This document shows positions 1 to 10,930 of a stretch of DNA of 64,000 nucleotides, in pieces. Each line of letters starts with the position of its first letter. The first letter of the stretch is position 1. Origin of the DNA: Macrotrachela quadricornifera (taxonomy: Eukaryota; Rotifera; Eurotatoria; Philodinida; Philodinidae); contig JAJEKB010020275.1 of NCBI GenBank assembly GCA_022393335.1, forward strand, positions 107,868 to 171,867. The letters are read 5' to 3'. The notes beneath the pieces are model-generated. The model had not been told where the DNA came from and ran no database searches. It saw only the letters and a list, made by a program, of their open reading frames with translations. A program made the position numbers and the translations under genes.

Positions 1-330
1 ATGCTCGACATGATCAATGATAGTTGATCAAATGATCGAAGTCACATGAAAACTGAACAGTTATATGAAAGTATTCATTTCCTTCTGTGACTGCGATGAT
101 TTGATCAACTATCATATACCATGTTGAGCATGGGTGATAGGTGAAGAGTGTCACTGGAGTCTCTTCACCTATCTTCCATGCTCGGCATGATCAATGACAG
201 TTGATCAAATGATCGAAGTGACACAAGAAAATGAATACTTTCATAGAATTGTTTAGCTGTCATGTGAGTTCAATTATTTGATCAACTGTTATTGATAATG
301 TCGAGCATGGAAGATAGGAGAGAAGACCCA
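1..330. repeat. Foldback (inverted) repeat at window start
   Basis: Arms of about 130 bp (1-133 and 177-311) are inverted copies of each other, and each arm is itself partly palindromic: it opens with ATGCTCGACATGATCAATGA and closes with a near reverse complement ending in GAGCAT. The centre (131-177) is a separate short hairpin, with GGTGAAGAG facing CTCTTCACC. A fragment of the centre recurs at 305-330, so the structure may continue as an array left of the window. No open reading frame. Most likely a foldback or MITE-type element. Confidence 0.75.
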
Positions 331-398
331 ACAGATTTTTTTCGTTTATCGACTTGTTTGCCTATGATGGCAATGCTGATTCAGTCAGACAGAGTGGA

Positions 399-665
399 TC
401 ATATGGCCAATGAATTGCTATATGGGGTTAGGGAATAATGATGAGATGGTTTTTGTAGGATTTGAGTGTTGATTCCTGGAAGTATCAGATATGGTAGTAG
501 AATGATGGGACGCTTGGCAGTCAAGACTTCGATGAAGTTGCGGAGGCTGTAACGTTTGCTGTCCATTAAGTCATCGTCGCGAAATTGAGGATAGGCGGAA
601 ATTATCGTGACGATGATGGTGAGAATGCCAGCGTAGAACAGGAATTTAGTGAATGTTGAATACAT
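399..665 (-). CDS. Small secreted peptide precursor (88 aa), unrecognised
   Basis: Single-exon frame of 88 codons starting at ATG 665. Residues about 5-24 are a hydrophobic segment (KFLFYAGILTIIVTIISAYP) that looks like a signal peptide, with a likely cut after Ser-Ala. The mature part has dibasic KR sites at about residues 37-38 and 51-52, which would release a 12-residue peptide, YSLRNFIEVLTA, and a hydrophobic C-terminal part. This layout resembles neuropeptide or small secreted hormone precursors, but I do not recognise a family. A TATA box lies about 70 bp upstream of the ATG, followed by a short A/C-rich leader, which supports a real gene. The 3' end could be spliced differently, and the last 20 residues are not distinctive. 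Confidence 0.5.
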   Translation of the reverse strand: MYSTFTKFLFYAGILTIIVTIISAYPQFRDDDLMDSKRYSLRNFIEVLTAKRPIILLPYLILPGINTQILQKPSHHYSLTPYSNSLAI

Positions 666-734
666 GGCGATGGATTGTGATTTGTGTTTGATGAAGGTAG
701 TGAGATTGTGTTTACTCGTGTAGTGATGGTCGGG

Positions 735-744
735 ATATTTATAG
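735..744 (-). promoter_or_regulatory. TATA box of the small peptide gene
   Basis: On the minus strand the sequence reads CTATAAATAT, ending about 70 bp before ATG 665. Transcription would be expected about 30 bp downstream, near 705, giving a 5' leader of roughly 40 nt. The assignment rests on motif and spacing only. Confidence 0.5.
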
Positions 745-808
745 TCGGGGTTCTCAAAGAGAGAGAGAAGTTAATCACCGTTTTTTTTATATCATTCATG
801 TGTATCAA

Positions 809-2960
809 AGGAGATGAGGTTGGTTTGTGGGGAAAAGGGTTTCCTCTGGAGCTATAGACGAAGAAGAGGGAACGATTCGATGATTCAAGGTTGGATGGTT
901 ACGAAGGCCAATAACAGTGATTAGGCGCTACGTAAGAGGACAAAATTAAGAAATAGAGAGAAGCTGAAAAAACGGTAAAGAACGCTGTTTGATAGACGAA
1001 GCGCATCGAATTGTGGTGAAGGAAAAACGAAAAAAGTTATCGGTCATTTGTTCTTGAAAGAGGATTTATTCCTTGTCAGAAATATCTATTAAATTGTAAT
1101 GAGAAATATTTTTGAGGTTTATCAGGTGGATGGTGGTTTTTCTACAGCATGTTCTTATTTGTTCTTTTATCAAGTAGAAATTTTAAAACAGTAAGCGTCT
1201 TGCAATGGTTAAGGTCGACGAAAGCTATATAGAATCACAGACAACATTGTCAAGCATCTTGATAGAATATATAATCAGTAGAAAAAACTTTGCTGTGTAT
1301 GTTCTTGGATAATAAATTTGTAAAAAAAATTGGGTTTTACAGTTTTAGTTCCGCATATAAATGCGAGTAAGTGTTTATGATTATATAAAGAAATCATATT
1401 CATTTAATGTTTTCTGTTTTAGTGGTGGAGGTGCCATGGATGCAACTTCAAATTTTCAAAGTAGTTTTCCCTCCCCCCCAAAAAAGACAATCTCTAATCC
1501 ATTTTCCCCCTACTCCCCTTTTTATTGTATTTTTTTTATTTATTCTCAATAAAAGTTTGAAAATTTAAAGTCTTTTTTTTACATTCTTTTTTATTGAAAT
1601 AAATATTTGAAAACGTAAAAAAATGTTTTTTCTTTGCTTATTTTTTTTTGATTCCAATAAATAATTGATAATATAAAAAATCTTTTTTTTTGCGAATAAA
1701 AATATTCATTTACAATGAGCAAAATGATTTGGATATGTATGTCGCACATCTCATCTGTATGACAGCGGAGAAAAGGACAACAAAGAAAGAGACAAGAATG
1801 AGTCACAAGTAAATATATCAATAACTTTTTTTATAAAATTGAGAAGAACGTGTTTCTAAAAATGAGTCAATATATTTTATCTTTAGGCATGAAATTTTCT
1901 TTATTTCAAATGAATTATTGCTCAGTCATGAGAGTAATTGCTGAACTTAATTATTATTCAGCCAAAAACAAATCTGCACAAAACAGTGTCCATGCACGTC
2001 TCTGTAAAGCTGAAAAACGTGTTTATAGACAGCAATATGGATGTTTTCATTTGAAATTACTTTTAATCAAGTCATTTCGGTCATTTTTCAGTCATTCAAA
2101 AGAATTTAGTATTGTATATCATATGAAAATAGATTTATTCTATCAAAACGAACAAAATCTTTTCAACGAAAAAAAATTGTATCAGATTAGATATTTACGT
2201 CTTTTCATTCAAGCACTTGACTAATATAAGAAAAATGTCCTTCGATCACTATTGAAGATAATAAACAGAAAACCATGTCAGCATATGGCGTAGGTAGACA
2301 TAATCATCGAATTTTTCTTTACCTTGAATAATATCTACATGAATCACATGCCAAATAAGCCTTCAAAACATATTGATATATTGTTTAGATTGATCAAGGA
2401 TGTATGTCAAGTTGAAAACAACAATAATTAGTATAAACAAATCCATATTAAAAGGAATATTCAACAGCTATACTCAAGCGAGTATAAACAAGAGAAAGAA
2501 AAAGAAATCATTGAAGTGTGACCGTAATGAGTCTCATTCATAAAAAAAATGTGCGTTAAGCAAGGATACTGAATTAAACATATACAATTATGTGAATTAG
2601 TTAATGAAAAACTAAACATTTTTCTTTATGAAAAATATAAAATATAATTCAAAGGAAAAGAAAAAGTCGAATAATAGTTTTCTTTTCTTAAAAGTAAATA
2701 AATTCCACTAGTTTGATCAAGTTTGAATTTGATACAGTTGAAACATCTAAAATAAATAAAAAGAAAAAAAAACAATAGTTTTAAATAAAAATTTATCTAA
2801 TATAAACTATAATCATGATATTTTGAAAGAACATAAAACTCTTTCAGAATCAATTTTTTAATGACATTCATTACATAACTTATTCAACTATTTTCTTATT
2901 AAAACCAAATAATTTTTGAAGATCATCAAACAAAATTCATTTATCTCTGAGTTCACGCAG
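809..2960. other. Intergenic, no gene supported
   Basis: AT-rich sequence with poly-T and poly-A tracts (for example 1555-1700). The frames present (1361-1552 and 1850-2224 plus, 1591-1821 minus) have low-complexity or lysine/phenylalanine-rich products, no domain and no splice context. I see no gene here. Confidence 0.5.
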
Positions 2961-3165
2961 GTCGAAACCACTCCATCGGATCCGACAAAAGTGATGTCGC
3001 CAGATTTATTTTATCATATAACTGGACAGGTAAGTCTTCATTTCATTAAAAATTTTTTTTTAAAATTATTTTAGATTTATTCATATATCCAAATGGTTAG
3101 GTAAGTATGTTTTTAACTTAAAAATTTTTTTATATTATTTTAGGATGTTTTTTATATACAATTTT
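2961..3165 (+). pseudogene. Possible exon remnants of a broken gene
   Basis: A 69-nt segment at 2961-3029 is bounded by CAG and GTAAGT and reads in one frame as VETTPSDPTKVMSPDLFYHI followed by TGQ. A second segment at 3075-3100 sits between TTTTAG and GTAAGT. A third starts at 3144 after TTTTAG and runs into the foldback at 3167. These have the appearance of short exons with good splice signals, but no start, stop or homologue can be seen. The third segment also belongs to the 70-bp repeat, so the splice-like look may be partly coincidence. Confidence 0.3.
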
Positions 3166-3166
3166 T

Positions 3167-3505
3167 TCATCGAAGAGTGAAAGACAATTGATAGTTTAGT
3201 TGACTAATTTTTATAATTTTAATGAAGAATATGAATAAATTAGAGCTTTCGGTATTTCAAATACCATCATCAGTACATAGGCAAGATGATTAATATTGAA
3301 TTGATTATTTGTATTCCATATGCAATAAAAAGTTAAAATAAAATGCAATTAAACTTCAACAACATCGAATTTTTCTACCTTTTCTCTTTTCCATTGTACT
3401 GATGATGGTATTCGAAATACCGAAAGCTCTAATTTATTCATATTCTTCATTAAATTTATAAAAATTAGTCAACTAAACTATCAATTGTCTTTCACTCTTC
3501 GATGA
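3167..3505. mobile_element. Foldback/MITE with 110-bp inverted arms
   Basis: Left arm 3167-3276 and right arm 3395-3505 are near-perfect reverse complements, separated by a 118-bp spacer. Outer ends read TCATCGAAGAGTGAAAGAC and its complement. No coding capacity. It lies inside the 70-bp tandem repeat tract, whose partial units flank it on both sides, so it probably inserted there. A target duplication is not clear because the flanks are T-rich. Confidence 0.75.
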
Positions 3506-3529
3506 TTTATCAACAAGACCTATGATTAT

Positions 3530-3895
3530 TCATGGTTATTATACAATTTTTTAGTAGATATTTCAATGAAAAAATTATTTTTTTTTATTTTTTTGAAGTT
3601 CCTTTTGATATACAATTATTTTAGTAGATATTTTAATATAAAAATTATTTTTCTTTTATTTATTTTAGAATGTTGTTGATATATAATTAATCTAGTAGGT
3701 ATTTTAATATAGAAAATTTTTTTGTAATTTATTTTAGGATTTTAATGATATACAATGAATTTAGTAGGCATTTTATTATAAAAATCATTTTTTTAAATTT
3801 TTTTTAGGCTGATTTTGATATAGAATTATATTAGTGAGTATTTTATTATAAAGAAATTTTTTTTTAATTTATTTTAGGATGATTTTGATATCCGA
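3530..3895 (+). repeat. 70-bp tandem repeat, about 5 units
   Basis: The motif GATATACAAT or close variants recurs at about 3537, 3607, 3678, 3747, 3817 and 3887, a period of 69-71 bp. Each unit contains a T-rich tract ending in TTTTAGGATG-like sequence, which resembles a splice acceptor. A related partial unit lies left of the foldback, at about 3060-3165. No protein frame runs through it. Confidence 0.7.
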
Positions 3896-3899
3896 TTAT

Positions 3900-5257
3900 T
3901 GGTAACATGCAGTTTACCTACAGAATTCTCGTAAGATCCTGTAGGATCCTGCGATATCCGACAGTCAGATTTCTCGACTTGGCCAATTAATTAAACATTG
4001 TATTTTATTATTTCAGCTAGAAATTGATTGGAAATATATTGTTTCATCATATTTATCTTGAAGTAGGAATATTTTTAATCACCAAATAAATTACTATTTG
4101 TATCATTATATATTCATTGTAAAATTAGTTCATCTTTTTCAAAAAAAAATTTTATTGAAAAGATAAAAATATAGAATTATTGATAATCTAATACAATATC
4201 AAAAAAATTCAATGAAAAGTCAAATATTTCTTTACAATAAGCAAATCCAAATTTTATTATGTTCTTTGAAAATAATAAAGAAAAAACGTTATTACATAAA
4301 AGTTTAAACAAAGATAAAATTTTCTTTCTTATATTAATCTATTTGAAATGCTGAAGAAAATTTTATAAAGATAAAAATTTAGAATTTAACTTAAAAAACC
4401 TATTTGACTTATATTCTTTCTACTGTTATTCTGACTATTTAAAAGCATCTTTATCATGAATAAATAAAAATCATAGATTATCTCTAAGTCTTGAAATATC
4501 TTTTTTCTTCTGATAGAAATAAAAATATTTTATAATTAAGTATTTTCTTCAATCCATTAAAAGTTTTTTCATCATATGTCAAATAAAAAATCTTTTCCAT
4601 TTCCGATATGTTCTGACATATCACCATTTATTTTCAATAACATGTCATGATAATTCCGTCCATAAGAGTCATCTTTTTCACCAACATATGTGAAAAGAAT
4701 GTGATTTTTTTTCTTTGTCAACAAAGTATTATCAATATTAGAATTAACAACAGATGGCATTGGATATAAAAAAATCTTTAAAAAATGATAAAAGAAACAA
4801 ATATATCTATTGATATGTACAACAACCAACTGGAAAATGCCGTTGATATTTTATTTATATTAAATATTAAGTGAAAGTATTACATATGCTATTTTAATAC
4901 AAATTTTTTAATAACTAGTGGGTACAATAAAAAAAACTGAGGGTGAGGGTGAGGGTTAGAGACGACATCTATTATATGTGTCAATTAATATTTCTTTAAT
5001 GTACATTTATTGTATAATGTTGAATCATTGTAAATATCTATGAATTAAGATTACTTTAAAAATAGCCCATACCCATTTCATTTTATCACATTTGGGAGTG
5101 GGAGATGAGGGTAAGTTTGGAAAAATATTTTTTAATCGAAAAAGAAAGCACATAGAAGTGAATCCATAAAAGGATTATTTGATTTCCTTTCGCTTGTCCA
5201 CGAAATTCTGTTCGTCTGATATTGGAAATATTCACAGTTGATATGCTTCATTTCTTG
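3900..5257. other. Intergenic AT-rich sequence
   Basis: No gene seen. The minus-strand frame at 4572-4829 (85 codons) has no recognisable domain or splice context. Around 4940-4960 there is a short GAGGGT-type run, too short to call a telomeric array. A palindromic stretch around TGTAGGATCCTG at about 3950 resembles a motif near the right end of the window. Confidence 0.4.
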
Positions 5258-6176
5258 GGGCTAAGCCGGATGCTACCAAGCGGATCCACAGGTTGCGGAT
5301 AGTCGAACGGCCATTAGTACGATGGTTAGCTACGAATAAGAACAAGAAATTGTTTAAATAGGCAGTCCCGGACAATTCGGACTCATATCAGCAGGCTGTA
5401 GTGGGGTTTGGGATGGCACCAAAACACTTATAAAATACTACAGAAACCCAAAGATGATAAGATGACACGGCGAGCAAAGGTCGTCAGAAGCAAGATTTAA
5501 CAAAATCAAGTTTCATAAGCTTTAGCCTGGTGCAGATGAGGCACTTAGCCATGGTAGGCAACTCATCTAAGAGAGAAAACTCAGATGACAAACACTCACC
5601 AACCGGTTTAGCCAGCCGGGTGTTTTATCGGCTATATAATCTTCAATGAATTCCAATTACAAGAAACGGCCCTCATTATGCGGAGGCTTAATAGTTACTA
5701 CCTACGACAGTGGGAAGACCAGCTTGGCGGCAGAGGGTGCTAAGAATCATCGGGCTCAACTAAGCTGCCTTCAAAATTTCAACATTGGGACACTCAATGT
5801 TAGAACCCCTTCGAGATGACGGAAGTTTAGAAGAACTACTACTAGAACTGGAAAACATCAAATGGAATATAATTGGACTCTGTGAAATCCGGCGAAAAGA
5901 TGAATGATTACTGGACATCAAACATGGACACCAGCTGTACTATCGTGGAACATCAGATGGTAGAAATAGTGGTGTTGGCTTCATTATTAATAAGAAAATC
6001 AAAAATAATATCATAAGCTTTAACAGCCTCTCAGATAGAGTAGCAAGTCTAACAGTCAAACTATCAAAACGCTACATTCTACAAATCATACAAATATATG
6101 CATCGACAAGCAACTGTAGTGATCAAGAAGTGAAAGAATTTTATGAATTGGATACTCAACAACTCAATGAACACAA
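5258..6176 (+). pseudogene. Decayed LINE 5' end with endonuclease domain
   Basis: From about 5779 the sequence encodes the start of an apurinic-type endonuclease of the kind carried by RTE/CR1-like non-LTR retrotransposons. It opens with IGTLNVRT, loses one frame at about 5810, then continues as LEELLLELENIKWNIIGLCE, where the Glu of the CE motif is the expected metal-binding residue. Later blocks read YYRGTSDGRNSGVGFIINKK and SDRVASLTVKL. A TGA interrupts the frame at about 5904. The GC-richer leader before it (5258-5778) looks like the element's 5' UTR. The reverse transcriptase is absent: similarity stops just before the CACTG end of the next element. Not functional. Confidence 0.75.
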
Positions 6177-6179
6177 CTG

Positions 6180-7553
6180 CACTGAAAAAGAAATAGGAGG
6201 CCTTCCGAACTTTCAAGGCTTGGCACAGTTTTATGAAACAATTTTAAGTTCTGTGGCATACAAATTGCTTCGTAATTATTATAAAGAACCTTTTTAAGTT
6301 CTGAAAATTGCAAAAGGTTCCGAAGTTTGTTTACGAAATCCTCTAGAAGTTTCATACACGATGCACTGAACTTTCGGTAGTTCCGTATCCTTTGTACAAA
6401 GTTATTGATAGTTTCGCATAGTATTTAAACATTCCGTATATATTCTACGAAACCTGCCATTGTTTCGTAAATGCTCTAATAGTTCTGTATACATTGTACC
6501 ATACTAGTCATGACTCCGTAAAAGATATATCGAACTAATACATGATTTACAAAATTATGAACAGTTTCGTACAATGTACGATGAATCTTTTCATATTTTA
6601 CGAAGCCATTGATAGTTTCGTGAAATGTTTACAGCTTGCGCATATCGTATACGAATCTATCGAAAGTTTCGTAAAACATCAAAAGGTTCAACTTACATTA
6701 TACAGAACTTTTCATAGTTTCATAAATGATGTAATGATTTGGCATGTCTTTTACGAAACCATTACGAGTTTCACACAATGTGTGTGAGAGTATCAGAGCA
6801 CTTACGAAACTATGGATGAGTTTGGGGAACTTATACGGAACGCTTAGATGCTCTACGAAACTGTCAATGGTTTCACAATATATATATTGAACTTTCAGAT
6901 ACGTGACGAAACTGTTAATGACTTCGCATAAGATATACCAAACTATTAGATGGTTTTTGAAATTACAAATGGTTTTGTAAAATATGCCCAGGACTTTTGC
7001 AACATTTACGAAAATATTTATGGCTTCGTAAAAGCTATGCCAAACCATTACATCATTTACGAAACTTGCGATAGATTCGTGTAAGGTATTCGAAACTTTT
7101 AGTTGTTCCACGAAACTATCAATGGTTTCGTAAAATATCAAAAAGTTCGGCATACACTGTACGAAATTGTTCATAGTTTCCCTAATGATGCAATGGTTTG
7201 GTATATCTTTTACGAAATCATAGCTAGTTTTGTACAATGTACTCGGAACTATTACAGCACTTACGAAACAATGAATAACTTTATAGAATTTATACGGAAT
7301 CTTTAAATGCTCTAAGAAGATATCAACAGTTTTGTACAGAAGATACGAAACTACCGAAAGTTCAGTACATGATACACAGAACTTCTCAAGGGTTTCGTAA
7401 AAAAACTTCGAAACTCTATTCAATTTTCTGGCTGGAGGTGAGAATTTGTATGAAAATTTACAAAACAATTTTCATGGCAAGAAAATTAAAACTGTTTCGT
7501 AAAATAATATTAAAACTTCAAAGTTCGGTAGAACACCTATTTTTTTTACAGTG
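6180..7553. mobile_element. Non-autonomous CACTA-like element made of 51-bp repeats
   Basis: The ends are inverted repeats of about 38 bp beginning CACTG. The left end at 6180 reads CACTGAAAAAGAAATAGG, and the right end, on the minus strand from 7553, reads CACTGTAAAAAAAATAGG. Both continue into CCGAACTTT. The dinucleotide TG flanks both ends, as a short target duplication would. The interior is about 26 degenerate units of 51 bp (17 codons) with a higher-order period of about 459 bp (compare 6720 with 7180). Each unit contains a self-complementary block, TACGAAACnATnn(n)nGTTTCGTA-like, so long open frames occur on both strands (plus 6542-6787; minus 6698-7468, 256 codons) and repeat YETI-x-x-FV. 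I regard these frames as by-products of the repeat, not genes. Confidence 0.7.
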
Positions 7554-7649
7554 TGAGATACCCCTCAGATAGTTACTAATAATGAGCTAAAATAGGGCTC
7601 AAAAAGTTACCAATGGTACTCCAAGTTAGCCCTCAAAAAATTATTTATA

Positions 7650-7885
7650 GTACCTTGAAGGATACGTTAAAAGCTTACAGAACCTTTTTGTCCACTTCTC
7701 ATTCACCGTTTTGTTTTGCCGGTGTAGGTTGTATATATATACGAGTGAATCCATAAAAAATTATTGTTATGTATAGGATATTTTCAAAATATCCTTAAGG
7801 ATATGTTTGAAAGCTTACAGAACATTTTCGTCCACTACTCATTCACCGTTTTGTTTTGCCAGTGCAGGTTATATATATATGGGGG
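7650..7885. repeat. Direct duplication of about 85 bp
   Basis: Two copies, about 7654-7740 and 7790-7880, share TCATTCACCGTTTTGTTTTG and its flanks (AAGCTTACAGAACTTTTTCGTCCACT-like) with few differences, and both end in an AT dinucleotide tract. A short sequence between them, GAGTGAATCCATAAAA, also occurs at about 5155. No coding frame. Confidence 0.65.
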
Positions 7886-7904
7886 TAAGCAACTTGACTG
7901 ATAC

Positions 7905-8115
7905 CCCATTTTGATACGGCCCTATTGTAAGGATAAAACCTTGTATTGTCTGGGCCATATAAGACAGGATCCTAGACAACTCTGGGTTGACCCGAACACC
8001 ATCATGTTTTATCCTTACAATAGTGGAGAAAAATTACCGGCTCCCACGATAAGCTAGTAGCTTTTCTCTATTATTGAAAGGATAAAACATGATGTTGTTC
8101 CGGCCAACCTAGGGT
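7905..8115. repeat. Three copies of a GGATAAAAC motif, direct and inverted
   Basis: CTATTGTAAGGATAAAAC at 7921-7938 has its perfect complement at about 8007-8024. A third copy, forward again, lies at about 8074-8115. The second and third copies pair over about 43 bp (through AACATGATG and on to the CCTAGGG end). It abuts the left end of the 7.2-kb element. Confidence 0.6.
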
Positions 8116-8244
8116 TATCTACTCTCTAAAAAAAAACCGTGCCATACAGAACTATTAAGGGTTTTAGACAAGATTATGAACCATTTTAGGTTTCGTTCGT
8201 TTATTAATAAACCATTGAAAGGTTTTAGACAATTTTAAGATCCA

Positions 8245-8560
8245 TAACATATGAAATGTGGTTCTAGAGATTCAGAAGAGTTTCATTCTGCACCATTTTT
8301 TTCGTAAAATACCAGAAAAAGTACAAAATGGTTCCAAAGACTCAAAAGAGTTCTATCTCGCACCATTCATTTTTTTAGAGAGTCATAACAGGTAAAAAAT
8401 GGTTCTAGAGATTGAAAAGAGTTCTATCCTGCACCACTTATTTTTGTAAAGAATCCTAACAGATGAAAAACGGTTCTAGAAATTTGGAATGGTTCTATCT
8501 CACAGCACACTTTTCGTATGAAGAGCTTTCTCCACAAAAATGGTTCTAGAGCAAGTTACT
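8245..8560 (+). repeat. Left subterminal tandem repeat, unit about 75-85 bp
   Basis: Four degenerate units, each containing TGGTTCTAGAGATT or similar, then AAGAGTTCTATC and GCACCA, starting near 8250, 8325, 8395 and 8465, with a fifth partial TGGTTCTAGAG at 8541. The same core in reverse (CTAGAACC) occurs at the right end of the 7.2-kb element (15215-15340), as expected for transposase-binding subterminal repeats. Confidence 0.65.
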
Positions 8561-8879
8561 TGAACTTTTTTAATTGGCTCACTTATTCGTAATATCTGAT
8601 ATAATTTGCTATTGGATTCCTGATTTCTTCAATACTCATGCTTATCTTTTTCAAATACTGAATTTCGAATTAAATTGTATGTTGCGCTAAGTATGCAGAA
8701 CGCAGAGAGCTTTACTATACGCTTTGTTTATGACACAATGGCACGAAGTCACACTAAAATTGTTTTAATCTCATAGGTTTCATATGAAAACTCCTCAAGA
8801 CTTCTTAACAGAAAGATTCGCAGTGTCTCTCTTTAATTTATTGTTGACAGATAGAGATTCATAGCATTTCATATAGACA

Positions 8880-9440
8880 TAAGGATTAACATAGAAATGA
8901 AGAATTAGATAGAGAACAAAACGAGCTAAGTATATAAATAAGATATCAGTCCCAAACATCCCGAGTTACTGACAGATGCAATATATCAAATATAGCAACG
9001 CAGGTTATATTAGATATAAGGGATTAGATATAAAAGATGTTTAGAGAGGAGTACGAGGGTAAATATAGAATAAGTTGGTAAGCAAAAGAAATAAGAAGGT
9101 CAGACATAGAATTAAGTGGTTAGATATATGAATAAGGGTTAACCTTATATGCTTAGCCTTCTTCCTATATCGAACCAATTAAGTCCATCCTTAATCCATT
9201 ACCTCTATGCTTAGTTCCGTCATTCTGCTCTAAACCACCTGTTTCAAAATATAACCCTTTATTTGTCTTCTTCATCCCTTATTTTATTTTTAATCTTTTA
9301 ATACCATTCCTTATCTTTTATTTCTATATCTAAACTTGTATTTTTATAGAGATAGGAGGTTAGATATAGCATTAAGTTGCTAAAGATAGACATAAAAGCT
9401 TAAGCATAGATATAAGGCATTAAGGGTAGGATTAACGAGT
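8880..9440. repeat. Left inner degenerate repeat zone
   Basis: Short degenerate units around TTAGATATAAGG, in forward orientation up to about 9140 and reverse orientation (CCTTAATCC, CCTATATC) at about 9140-9300, then forward again. The matching zone on the right side is 14510-14830. No coding frame. Confidence 0.55.
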
Positions 9441-10225
9441 TAAACATACTGGATAATCCAAAAGCTACCGAACCCTATTTGAGTGTCCGTAATTTTCGAT
9501 AGAAACGGGATATAGATCTGCAATTTTCACTTTTGAAAAGAGATGAGGTAGGTCTATCAAATCGTATATTACACACTGTTCTAATAAGTTTTCCATTCAG
9601 GGATTTAAAAATTCATGTACTATGTGCAATCGCCAAAGTGAATATTTAACTTTTAGAAATTCATTGGAATCACTAATGAATGATCTAGAAAACCACTCAT
9701 AGCCCGCATCTTTAGCTTTAGTCACTCAGAAAATAATGGAAACAGTTTATTCAGAAACTTAAATGAATTTTGTAAAATTCACTTTGATGATTACACGTAA
9801 TACATTGACTTGTTCGAAATCTTGGTAGAAAAAAGTTTTATAGAACTTGGTAAAAAATGGTGTAGCATATGATTTAATGCGCTTCCCAGGCAAAATTTTT
9901 TTTAAGGAAAAATGATGTTAAAATGGTGAATATTTCAACAAAAAAAATGGTGAAAAACTGTCAGAAAAAACCCTTTATAATGGCTTATTATTTAGCATTA
10001 AAATATGTATCTGCGCGACAAGTAAATGATTATTATAATGATGGTAAAATAACTGTTTCAACTCAGAAAAAATAATATGGAATTACCAAATATAATGCAT
10101 ACAAAGCAAACCATTTTTTCACATTATTTGTATTAATTTTATATCATTATTTTGTATGTTTATTTCACGATGTTATAACTATTCAGCTTTATATTGAAAT
10201 AATTTCATCCATTTTTATCAAAATT

Positions 10226-10930
10226 TCTTTTTTTTCCGATAACCATAATGGTCAAACATTCTCTTTCTAAAGTAATATCCTGTAGTATTATTTAAAATTC
10301 AGTTAGGACGTCAAGCAAAGTAGTGATATATTATCCTCATATCGTCCATAGTTTCATTTCTATCTCTTTTCATCGCGTAGAACTTTATCACTTTCTAAAC
10401 TAGTAAAATATGATGTCATAATTTTCGTTGTATCTAAAGACACAAAGTGAAACGTTGAAAGCAAATTAAATCGTTTGAAAAAGAATTCATAATAAATTAC
10501 ATCGAAGGTTTTCTTTCATAAAAAATATTAAGTAGATAATTAAAAATATCAATTCTCAAAAGGTGCTGTGTTTTAAAGACATTTAGATTCAACAAGGACC
10601 GAATTCGGTTTGAATCGCGAAGTAACGAAACTGGATATAAATATCTACGAGAGTCATTATCATTAGATCTTTTTTCAGACGATTTAATTTGCTTTCAACG
10701 TTTCACTTTGTGTCTTTAGATACAACGAAAATTATGACATCATATTTTACTAGTTTAGAAAGTGATAAAGTTCTACGCGATGAAAAGAGATAGAAATGAA
10801 ACTATGGACGATATGAGGATAATATATCACTACTTTGCTTGACGTCCTAACTGAATTTTAAATAATACTACAGGATATTACTTTAGAAAGAGAATGTTTG
10901 ACCATTATGGTTAACGGAAAAAAAAGAAAG
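10226..10930. mobile_element. Foldback element with about 258-bp arms
   Basis: Left arm about 10226-10483 and right arm about 10671-10930 are near-identical inverted copies with a 187-bp spacer. Outer ends read CCGATAACCATAATGGTC and GACCATTATGGTTAACGG. The spacer and arms have no open frame of note. High arm identity suggests a recent insertion into the larger element, or continuing gene conversion between the arms. Confidence 0.8.

Noticed and set aside
1850..2224. 124-codon plus-strand frame
   Set aside because: No domain, signal peptide or promoter; the composition is that of AT-rich non-coding sequence.
4935..4965. GAGGGT-type run as an internal telomeric repeat
   Set aside because: Only about three units and not the known rotifer telomere unit; too short to support.
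6698..7468. 256-codon minus-strand frame
   Set aside because: It runs through the 51-bp repeat, whose length is a multiple of three and which is open on both strands; no start context, splice signal or non-repeat sequence supports a gene.
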